Assembly (NCBI GenBank): GCA_025997155.1
Contig: BNUF01000095.1
Location: 1 to 8,542 of the forward strand
DNA: 8,542 nucleotides
Reading direction: 5' to 3'
Source of the DNA: Clostridia bacterium
GTDB lineage: Bacteria; Bacillota; Clostridia; Lachnospirales; WQUN01
Both the position numbers and the translations under genes were made by a program. Below, one piece after another: positions 1 to 6,900 of this stretch (position 1 is the stretch's first letter; every line of letters begins with the position of its first letter). The notes below the pieces were generated by a model. The model searched no databases. It was not told where the DNA came from and was given only the letters and a program-made list of their open reading frames with translations.

Positions 1-75
1 ATTAACTTCACTTTTTAAATGACCATTCTTCAATGCGTTCAACGCTTTTTCCCTTAAATCTATTGAATATGCCAT
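1..75 (-). CDS. IS630-family transposase, N-terminal fragment (runs off left edge)
   Basis: Reading the minus strand from the ATG at 75-73 gives 25 codons without a stop up to base 1: MAYSIDLREKAL followed by NALKNGHLKSEVN. The pattern M-x-Y-S-x-D-L-R-x-K followed by a Gly-His-containing helix is the usual beginning of IS630/Tc1-mariner-type transposases, whose N-terminal helix-turn-helix binds the terminal inverted repeats. The DDE catalytic domain would lie to the left of the window, so activity cannot be judged. No clear Shine-Dalgarno precedes the ATG. A weak promoter-like pair on the minus strand (TTTAAA, 17 nt, TAAAAT) ends 6 nt before it, which would give a nearly leaderless message. 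The strand is opposite to all other genes here. The family call rests only on the short N-terminal motif. Confidence 0.72.
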   Translation of the reverse strand, partial: MAYSIDLREKALNALKNGHLKSEVN

Positions 76-104
76 ACTTTTATTTTAACACATCTATTCA
101 ATAT
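58..104. repeat. Pair of near-identical 13-mers in the IS leader
   Basis: ATCTATTGAATAT (58-70) and ATCTATTCAATAT (92-104) match at 12 of 13 positions, 34 bp apart, in the same orientation. Because the unit is also nearly self-complementary, the two copies can equally be read as an inverted pair. The first copy lies within the transposase start codons. They could be subterminal transposase-binding sites, but chance similarity in AT-rich DNA is a real alternative. Confidence 0.3.
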
Positions 105-149
105 TTTAAATAGCCTTGACTATATGATATTAAACGCACGGAAGTTGTT

Positions 150-413
150 ATGTACAATGTTTCATACAACGGAGAAACTAAAAAATACGCGGTTCACACC
201 GAGAAAAAGTCTGTTGAAAAAATGCAGAAAGATTTTGGAATGGACAAAAAGACGGCACAGCGTATTCATAAAAAAGCGAACAAACAACGCGAAGATTCAA
301 AGGAAAACGAAGTTGAAAAAGTAGTTAATGTGAAGAAAAAACCGAAAACCGACACGGAAACAAGCGGTACGCAAGGTTCGTCAAACAAGCAAAGTACGAG
401 AAGAAAGAAGTGA
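150..413 (+). CDS. Small basic hypothetical protein, first gene of the transfer operon
   Basis: An 87-residue protein whose family I do not recognise. Residues 1-45 look folded: a short strand-like start (MYNVSYNGETKKYAVH), then a charged helical stretch with DFGMDKKTAQRIHKKAN, which could be a small DNA-binding helix pair. Residues 46-87 are disordered and strongly basic, ending STRRKK. No signal peptide or membrane segment is present, so it should be cytosolic. A modest Shine-Dalgarno (GGAAG, 140-144) sits 5 nt before the ATG. The stop (411-413) lies 4 nt before the virD4 start, so the two are probably coupled. The reading frame stays open upstream to a stop at 117-119, inside the presumed IS end. 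The gene may therefore have lost its true 5' end to the insertion. An overlapping frame starting at 124 is considered a shadow. In related elements an accessory relaxosome gene often sits just before virD4. Confidence 0.6.
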   Translation: MYNVSYNGETKKYAVHTEKKSVEKMQKDFGMDKKTAQRIHKKANKQREDSKENEVEKVVNVKKKPKTDTETSGTQGSSNKQSTRRKK

Positions 414-417
414 TAAA

Positions 418-2757
418 TTGCCGAGAAAAAAAGACCCTATTATGTTTATTATTTACGCGGTGGTTATTGTCACTATCTTGTATGTCGCTTTGGGGTTCGG
501 CGTTGCTATGGACATTTCCGCGGACGAAAAAGGCAAGATTGATTATGACCGCCTGAATGTTGACAGCGCGATGAAAGATACAAGCAAGATGTTTTCAAGT
601 CTGCTCGACAAAAAATCAAACTCGCGAACAACCGTACCCGCTACAGCGTTTGCGGTTTTTTTATTTATTATGTACGATATGACGAACAGAAAACGCACTC
701 ATAGGTATGGCGTTGAACACGGCTCGGCGCAATGGGGTACGGACGCGGAAAAGAAAAGACTTGAGGACAGACAAGTTAAGCGGAGAAAAACAAAAAAACT
801 GAAAAAGATTGTAAGAGATGAAACCGACAAAATTGAAAAAGAAAAAATAAAAAAACCGAAAATCAAACACGCCGCTGATAATGTGATAACGCTTAAAACG
901 TGGAAAGAAGAAAACGGCGAACCGATAAAAATCAAAACAGACTACAATATGATTTTGGCAAAAGGTATGAAAATGTCCATAAATCAGCGCGTACACGGGT
1001 ACAACGTAAACACTTTGATTGTCGGAAGCGCGGGGTCGGGCAAGACGCGTTTCGAGTTAAAGCCAAACTTATTGCAGTTAAACACCAGTTATGTTTTCAC
1101 AGACCCAAAGGGCGAGATTTTGCAGTCGTCTGGGAGATTGCTTGAGGAAGCGGGATATGATGTTCGTGTGTTCAACCTCGTAGCAATGAAAAACAGCCAC
1201 AATTACAATCCGTTCGAGTACATTTATGAGGACGGGGAAGTAAGCGCGGGGCTTGTGGTTAAGATGATTAACGTGTTTTTGAGTAACACGAAAGATGAAA
1301 AAAGTACGGGCGGCGACCAGTTTTGGGAGGACAGCGCAAAAACTTTGCTAACCGCTTGCGCGTTTTTGCTGATTGAGGAGGGCGACAAGGAGAAGTGCAA
1401 CCTTGAGGGAATTTCCCACGTTATCAATCTTATTGAAGTGGATATGCAAGACAACAAGGCGAAATCTCCGTTTGATACGCGGTTCGAGAACTTGAACGCG
1501 AAGTTTGAAACTGAACATAAAAAATCAATGGCGTTTTCTTATTACACTCAGTTCAAGAAAGCCGCGCCAGAAACGGCAATGAGTATTGTTATGTCCTGTA
1601 ACGTTCGCTTACAACAGTTCAACGTACCCGAAATCGCGGACTTGACACATACGGATACGATACACTTGGAAACAGTCGGAGATAAGAAAACCGCGCTTTT
1701 CGTTGTTATCCCCGCAGGAGATAAAGTATTCAGCCCCCTTTCGGCGATGATGTTTACCCAGTTATTTGACTGCCTTTTTTATCGGGCGAATAATACCTAC
1801 AAAGCCAACGGGAAACGGCTTCCCGTACACGTCCGTTGCTTTTTGGACGAATTTGCCAATATTGGGCAAATTCCCCATTTTGAGATGGTTTTGTCAACGG
1901 TGCGTTCCGCTGAAATTTCAATGGTGATAATTTTACAATCCCTAAGCCAACTTAAAGAGTTGTACGAAAAGGGCTGGGAGGGAATCAAAGCTAACTGCAA
2001 CAGTTTTGTTTTTTTAGGCGGACAGGAAGACTCGACGCTTGAGGCAATTTCAAAAATGTTGGGGAAAGAAACTATTGACACTAGGACAAACAACCGTACA
2101 AGAGGGGCGAAAAACAACTCCACGAGCGAGAACAACGCCATTCTCGGACGCGAACTTATGACACCCGATGAAGTATGTCGGCTTGAAACAACGAAATTTA
2201 TCGTTAAGATTGGCGGGCTTGCGTTTCTTTGCAAGAAATATGATGTCGTCAGTCATCCTAATTATAGGTTTTTGGAAGATTATGACGAGAAAAATATGTA
2301 TGACGTATCAACGCTTAAAACCCTCAAAAAGCCCGACACAGCCGATAATTCAGAGGATACCGCGGAAGTTGCGGAGAATATAAGAGAAAAAACAAAAGAA
2401 GTTTTGAAATCAGTCCTTGAAAATAAAAAGAAACTTGTGAAAGATGAAGACGGCGAAATCGTACTTGAAAGCGAACCTTTTGATTATGTTGATGATGTTT
2501 GGGGAGAAGAACCTAAAATTCCTCAAAAACACTTTGACGACAAACAACCGATATTCGGAAACACATTAACTCCGACACCTGAAACAGTAGGCAGAATGGT
2601 ACTTCGAGAGGACATTCAAAGCGAATATGATAAGGAGGTGGTAGATGAGAAGATAGGAACGATTTTTTTAATGGCGAAAACTGAAATCGGCGAAACTGAC
2701 GGCTACGAGGACGTTGACGACTACAAGGAGAGCGACGACGGCAATGACTTTTGTTGA
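418..2757 (+). CDS. virD4: VirD4/TraG-type coupling protein (DNA-transfer ATPase)
   Basis: This inner-membrane ATPase delivers the relaxase-bound DNA strand to the type IV channel. The 779-residue protein shows a transmembrane helix at about 8-31, a short extracytoplasmic loop, a second helix at about 72-88, then a Lys-rich stretch (119-150). The motor domain has Walker A GSAGSGKT (203-210), the family motif TDPKGE (228-233), and Walker B CFLDEFANIG (474-483, DE at 477-478). It continues with LSTVRS (492-497) and ILQSLSQL (505-512), all hallmarks of VirD4/TraG. An all-alpha region lies between Walker A and B (about 270-400). From about 640 to the end is an acidic extension (ending ESDDGNDFC) that is not part of the conserved domain and makes the protein longer than the roughly 600 residues usual for Gram-positive homologues. 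The TTG start at 418 places Lys/Arg residues before the first helix, as positive-inside topology expects, with a weak AGAAAGAAG site upstream. ATG at 442 is the alternative start. Confidence 0.93.
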   Translation: MPRKKDPIMFIIYAVVIVTILYVALGFGVAMDISADEKGKIDYDRLNVDSAMKDTSKMFSSLLDKKSNSRTTVPATAFAVFLFIMYDMTNRKRTHRYGVEHGSAQWGTDAEKKRLEDRQVKRRKTKKLKKIVRDETDKIEKEKIKKPKIKHAADNVITLKTWKEENGEPIKIKTDYNMILAKGMKMSINQRVHGYNVNTLIVGSAGSGKTRFELKPNLLQLNTSYVFTDPKGEILQSSGRLLEEAGYDVRVFNLVAMKNSHNYNPFEYIYEDGEVSAGLVVKMINVFLSNTKDEKSTGGDQFWEDSAKTLLTACAFLLIEEGDKEKCNLEGISHVINLIEVDMQDNKAKSPFDTRFENLNAKFETEHKKSMAFSYYTQFKKAAPETAMSIVMSCNVRLQQFNVPEIADLTHTDTIHLETVGDKKTALFVVIPAGDKVFSPLSAMMFTQLFDCLFYRANNTYKANGKRLPVHVRCFLDEFANIGQIPHFEMVLSTVRSAEISMVIILQSLSQLKELYEKGWEGIKANCNSFVFLGGQEDSTLEAISKMLGKETIDTRTNNRTRGAKNNSTSENNAILGRELMTPDEVCRLETTKFIVKIGGLAFLCKKYDVVSHPNYRFLEDYDEKNMYDVSTLKTLKKPDTADNSEDTAEVAENIREKTKEVLKSVLENKKKLVKDEDGEIVLESEPFDYVDDVWGEEPKIPQKHFDDKQPIFGNTLTPTPETVGRMVLREDIQSEYDKEVVDEKIGTIFLMAKTEIGETDGYEDVDDYKESDDGNDFC

Positions 2758-2770
2758 GTGCCGTTTTTTT
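2738..2770 (+). terminator. Terminator-like hairpin at the virD4/pilin junction
   Basis: ACGGCA (2738-2743) is complementary to TGCCGT (2759-2764), and seven T residues follow (2764-2770). The 15-nt loop can form a small inner stem (GAC with GTT around TTTT). The hairpin spans the virD4 stop codon. The stem is only 6 bp (7 with a G-U pair), so termination would be partial at best. Within a continuous transfer operon this would act as an attenuator lowering expression of the downstream channel genes relative to virD4, rather than as the operon's end. No promoter is obvious in the short gap after it. Confidence 0.45.
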
Positions 2771-2781
2771 ATTTCATATTT

Positions 2782-2787
2782 GGGAGG
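2782..2787 (+). promoter_or_regulatory. Ribosome binding site that decides the pilin start
   Basis: GGGAGG lies 6 nt before the ATG at 2794. It is the strongest Shine-Dalgarno in the window with ideal spacing. It favours ATG 2794 over the GTG at 2758, which directly abuts the virD4 stop and has no comparable site. Confidence 0.8.
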
Positions 2788-2793
2788 CAATTT

Positions 2794-3117
2794 ATGCGAA
2801 ATTTGGCTTTGAAAATTGACAAGAAACAGGTTATCAGATTTTTAGCGGCGTTACTTTTTGTGAGTTTGATATGCGTCGTTCGGGTGTTCGCGGCGGACGA
2901 GGGCGGTGGCGGTGACGCGGCGTGGACGGAAATAACGGAATTAGTTAAGACGTGGGTAATTCGCATAGGCGCGTTTACCTGCGTAATCGGCGTTGTTATG
3001 TTCGGTTTGGCGTGGCAGCGTAACGAGGCTGAGAACAAAACCCGCGCGATAGCGACAATCGTCGGCGGCGCAATCGTTATAGCCGCCCCCGCCGTACTTG
3101 ACAAGTTAGTAAGTTAG
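2794..3117 (+). CDS. VirB2/TrbC-like pilin-type membrane protein
   Basis: A 107-residue protein starting at the ATG behind the GGGAGG site; the frame could be extended to GTG 2758, but that adds an implausible 12 residues. Residues 1-33 form a signal peptide: a basic start (KIDKKQ), hydrophobic core FLAALLFVSLICVV, and a likely cleavage site after VFA or VFAA (33/34). The mature protein of about 73 residues has a Gly-rich start (GGGG 37-40), a first membrane helix at about 52-73, a short charged cytoplasmic loop (QRNEAENKTR) and a second membrane helix at about 86-103. Signal peptide plus two helices separated by a basic loop is the VirB2/TrbC layout. Its position between virD4 and virB6 is where Clostridium-type conjugative elements carry their small pilin-like (TrbC or Maff2-type) protein. 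It probably forms the channel or a short pilus-like conduit. Subfamily uncertain. Confidence 0.75.
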   Translation: MRNLALKIDKKQVIRFLAALLFVSLICVVRVFAADEGGGGDAAWTEITELVKTWVIRIGAFTCVIGVVMFGLAWQRNEAENKTRAIATIVGGAIVIAAPAVLDKLVS

Positions 3118-3143
3118 TTTAATCAATGTGAAAGAGTGATATA

Positions 3144-3980
3144 ATGACCCCTTTCAAGGACGCGATAAAAGACTTAATCGCGGCTATGCTTGTGAACTTT
3201 GATAGCGCGATAACCTCGGCGGTGGAGGTTTTGACGACAGATATTTTTGAATCGGCGTTCGCGGGAACGGCGACGGCTATTGCGGAAGTTGTCGCGCCTG
3301 TGGCTGCAAGCATTGCGGCACTTTGTTTTATGATAGAATTTTTGAAATGCACGGTAAAAGCGGACATAATCAAATGGGAATACGCGGTAAGAATGATGTG
3401 CAAGTTGGCAATAGCGGCAAGCGCAATACAGGTTGCTCCAAAACTTTTGAAGTTCATCTACATCACGGGCGCGGGGTGGATAAGCGGCGTTGGCGCGGTA
3501 GGCGCGGGAGAGTTCGGCAGTTCGGTATACGGACATATTGAAACTATTTTATCAAAAATGAACTGGGCGCAGGCGTTGGGATTCGCCGTCAGTATGCTTG
3601 TGGCGTTTTTGGCGCTCTTTGTCGCTGGTATTTTGGTTCACGTTATGGCGTATGTGCGTATGTTTGAAATCCTGATTCATATGGCGGTATCGCCCATTCC
3701 GTGTGCGTTTCTGCCCCTTGAAGACAGCGTTTTCGGGGCGATTCCTAAAAAGTTTGTGATGAGTTTTACGGCGGCGGTAATGCAGGGGCTGTTTATTCTT
3801 ATTTCAATCGTGATGTTTCAAGCTCTGTGTTCAAACATAATTCTCACGGCGATGGAGAGTGCTACGGGTATGGCGGGGCTGACGCTTGTTTCGTCGGGCA
3901 TGCTCCTCGGCTCGTTGGTGCTTGTAGTCGCGGTTATGAAAAGCGGAGCGTGGGCTAAATCAATTTTAGGATTGGGGTGA
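3144..3980 (+). CDS. virB6: VirB6/TrbL-like conjugation channel protein (CD1112-type)
   Basis: This polytopic 278-residue membrane protein is expected to form part of the inner-membrane translocation channel. After an amphipathic start (residues 1-40) there are hydrophobic segments at about 43-66, 85-107, 141-168, 172-192, 205-230 and 245-265. The segment MAYVRMFEILIHMAVSPIP (168-186) matches the conserved core of Gram-positive VirB6-like proteins, in which an R-M-x-E-I helix precedes a short S/A-P-I-P motif. The C-terminus MKSGAWAKSILGLG also fits the family's usual small-residue end. A Gly/Ala-rich loop (109-128) separates the N- and C-terminal membrane bundles. The start ATG has a weak AAAGAGTGA site 5 nt upstream, 26 nt after the pilin stop. 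The stop overlaps the purine-rich site that serves the next gene. The family call is from recognised motifs, not a search. Confidence 0.82.
   Translation: MTPFKDAIKDLIAAMLVNFDSAITSAVEVLTTDIFESAFAGTATAIAEVVAPVAASIAALCFMIEFLKCTVKADIIKWEYAVRMMCKLAIAASAIQVAPKLLKFIYITGAGWISGVGAVGAGEFGSSVYGHIETILSKMNWAQALGFAVSMLVAFLALFVAGILVHVMAYVRMFEILIHMAVSPIPCAFLPLEDSVFGAIPKKFVMSFTAAVMQGLFILISIVMFQALCSNIILTAMESATGMAGLTLVSSGMLLGSLVLVVAVMKSGAWAKSILGLG
3974..3980 (+). promoter_or_regulatory. Ribosome binding site of prgI-virB4 inside the virB6 stop region
   Basis: GGGGTGA overlaps the last codons and TGA stop of virB6, with GGGG 7 nt before the GTG at 3985. This supports the GTG start and suggests that translation of the fusion protein is coupled to that of virB6. 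Confidence 0.65.
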
Positions 3981-3984
3981 TTTT

Positions 3985-6900
3985 GTGATAGCGGTTAGGA
4001 TACCGAAAGATATTCGGGATTACAAAGAACAGGTACTCGCGGGGTTTTCACTTCGGCAGATTGTGTGTATTTCGCTGACTTTCGTAATCAATGTGCCTTT
4101 GCATATTTTTGGGAAGAACTTCTTCCCGAAAGAAGTTTTGGACTGGGTGATAATGATTACCGCCTCTATGTTCGCCATTGTCGGGTTCTACAAGAAAAAC
4201 GGAATGCCCTTTGAGAAATATTTTATGGCGTTTTTGAGGGACGGGATACTTATTCCGAGAAAGCGGATATTCGCGAGTACGAACGTGTTTCGGGAGTGGG
4301 AAGCGGCATTCGACAAGGACAACCCCAAACCTAAAATGTCACTTAAAAAGAGGCAGCAAGCAAGTTTTGAAAGAGCGTATCTCTTTGAGCAAGCCGCGGC
4401 TAACGGCGAGGACATCGACCTTGAGGGGATAAACGATAAACTTGTTACCGTCAAATTCCCGAAGAACAAAAAAGACAAGAAGAAGGATAAAAAAGAAAAA
4501 AAGAAGAAGAAAACGCGCCTCGAAAAGTTAAAAGAAAAATCTGACAAAATCAGAGAAAAGCAAACCGACGACCCGCGCTATATCCTCAAATGGAGTGAAC
4601 GGCGGGTTGTTTTATTGTACGGCAAAGAACTTGCGAAATATCAGAAAATCCAAATCAAAAAAGCGACAAAAGTCATACGCAAAAAGAACGAAAAACATAA
4701 AAGACGGCGTGTCGCGAAATCGGCGATACCTAAAACAACGCAAGACACGATACCGTTCATGGCGGACTATGAGGAGGGCGTATTCGAGGTTCTGAAAGGC
4801 AAGTACAGCAAGTCTTATGTGCTTACCGACCTCAACTACACCGTTGCGAAACAGGACGACCAAGAAGTGATTTTATCGTTGTACTGCGAGTTTTTGAATT
4901 ACTTTTCGGACGATTACAACATAGCGATTACAACGGATAACCGCATTGTAAGCCGTGCCGAGCAAGAAAAGAAGATTTTTTACCCGATGACGGGCGACGA
5001 TTACGACCGCCACCGCAAAGAGTACAATAAGATTATGAGTAAGCAACTTGAAAAAGGACGTAACGACCTTATTCAAACAAAGTACGTGACTGTCACGATT
5101 GATTGTGATACGCCGTATGAAGCTATTACGAGGTTTTTGAAAATAGATAATGAAATCATCACAAATCTAAAGAAACTCGGCTCTAACGGCAGGGTACTAT
5201 CAACTGATGAACGTCTTTCTCTTTTGCACGACAAGTTCCGAAAGGGACGCGAGGGCGAGTTTCGGATTGATTATAAGTTTATCAAGGAACGCGGGCTTTC
5301 TTCAAAAGACTATATTGCTCCCGCTTCAATCACATTTGATAAAAATTACTTCTTAATTGAGGACACTTATTATCGGTGTATGTACCTGAATAACTTGCCG
5401 ACAGTCCTTGCGGACAGTTTTTTCTCCGAACTTGTGGACAATGATTTCCCGCTTATCACAACAATCAATACACAGCCTTTGGCGCAAGATAAAGGCGTGA
5501 AGATGATTAAGAAACAAATGCTCGGTATGGAAGCGGACATCATAAAATCACAGAAACGTTCGTCAAGAGAGGGCATTAGCACAGACTTACTCAACCATAA
5601 CCTGAAACAGTCTTATGAGGAAGCGGAAGAACTATTTGACGATGTTACCCGCAAAAACCAAAAAATGTTTTTCGTATCAATCACGTTTATGGTTGGCGCG
5701 AGTGACTTGGACGAACTCGATGAGCGTTGCAAACGCCTTGAGAGCAAGGCGCGGAAGCAGACTTGCCAGTTACAAACTTTTGATTATCAGCAGGAAGCCG
5801 CGTTTAGAACTACGTTACCTTGCGGGATACCTCCTAAAGATTTAATATTCGTCGAGAGAGCGTTAACCACCGAGAGTACGGGCATTTTCGTGCCGTTCTC
5901 AAGTCAAGAAATCTTTCAGCCCGGAGGATTTTATTACGGCTTAAATCAGATTACAGGCAACATAATTTTGTGCAACAGAAAACTTATGAAAACCGCAAGC
6001 GGGTTCTTGTTGGGTTCGTCAGGTTCGGGTAAATCGTTCGCCACAAAGCGCGAGATTTTGAACGTTTTGCTTAACGACAACAAAACTTCCGTGCTTATTA
6101 TCGACCCCGAGAACGAGTATACAAGTTTCGTCAAGGAGTTTGGCGGCGTGGTTATCTCCGTTTCGGCTGACTCCGACAACTACATTAACCCTATGGATAT
6201 GACCGAGGATTACGGGCTTGACGTTGAGGACAACAATGAAACGGTTGATATCGCAAAGAAAAAAGAAAAGGCGTTGCAGAAAAAATCCGAGTACATTATG
6301 TCGATTATTGAGTGTATGATGAGTGTCGGAAGCGCGAGGGAAAGTATCATAACGCCGCAGCAGAAGACGATTGTTGACCGTTGCGTCCGTAAGTGCTACC
6401 ACAATTATCTTGAACACAACTTCGATAAGCGGTTTTTGCCGACGTTGCTTGACTTGCAGAAACATCTTGACGATGAGGCGAAAGACGGCGGCGACGAGGC
6501 GAAGAAAATTGCCGAGGGCGTGGAGTATTACACCAAAGGCAGTATGAACCTTTTCTCCCACGCTTCAAACATTGATTTTAGCAATCGTTTGGTGAGTTTC
6601 AATATCCGCGATTTAGGTACGCAACTGAAACAAATTGCGCTTTTGATAGTGCTTGATTTTATCTGGAATCGTATGTCAGAAAACTTTGAGGACGATGTTC
6701 GCACATATTGCTACGTTGACGAGATTCACGTTCTTTTCCAAAATGAGTATTCGGCGCGGTTCTTGCAGCAGTTATACAAACGCGGACGCAAATACGGCTT
6801 AGTAATTACGGGCATTACACAGGATATTGAGGACTTGCTTAAATCAGATATGGCGCGTGGAATGATAAGCAACAGCGAGTTTTTAATGATACTTAATCAA

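Larger units (their letters stand above)
1..122 (-). mobile_element. Right-hand end of an IS630-like insertion sequence (boundary approximate)
   Basis: The transposase start lies about 45 nt inside a very AT-rich stretch that ends at TAGCCTTGACTATATG (111-126). IS630 elements insert at TA dinucleotides and duplicate them. TA steps occur at 121-122 and 123-124, just where the base composition changes from the AT-rich leader to the coding sequence of the next gene. I therefore place the element's end near 120-124. The opposite terminus is outside the window, so the inverted repeat cannot be confirmed by comparing ends. The exact boundary is inferred, not seen. Confidence 0.45.

Noticed and set aside
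116..144. TTGACT at 116-121 as the -35 box of an outward promoter for the operon
   Set aside because: At 16-18 nt spacing there is only GC-containing sequence with no -10-like hexamer, so no complete promoter can be supported.
124..324. 66-codon plus-strand frame overlapping the first gene
   Set aside because: It overlaps 150-413, has no Shine-Dalgarno, ends without relation to virD4 and reads as random basic sequence. The 150-413 frame ends 4 nt before virD4 and has sensible composition.
792..855. A_AAA_AAA runs at 792-798 and 849-855 in virD4 as frameshift sites
   Set aside because: They encode Lys in a basic tract, have no upstream stimulator that I can see, and slippage would destroy the ATPase with no evident useful product. 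They mainly show that such runs arise by chance here.
1797..2234. 145-codon minus-strand frame opposite virD4
   Set aside because: It lies wholly within the conserved ATPase domain of virD4, and its product has no recognisable motif. It is a mirror of the plus-strand codon bias.
2758..2793. GTG start at 2758 for the pilin-like gene
   Set aside because: It has no ribosome binding site, and the added residues MPFFYFIFGRQF would spoil the signal peptide. ATG 2794 has GGGAGG at ideal spacing.
6019..6561. 180-codon minus-strand frame opposite virB4
   Set aside because: It covers the Walker A region of VirB4 on the other strand, with no start signal and no recognisable motif.
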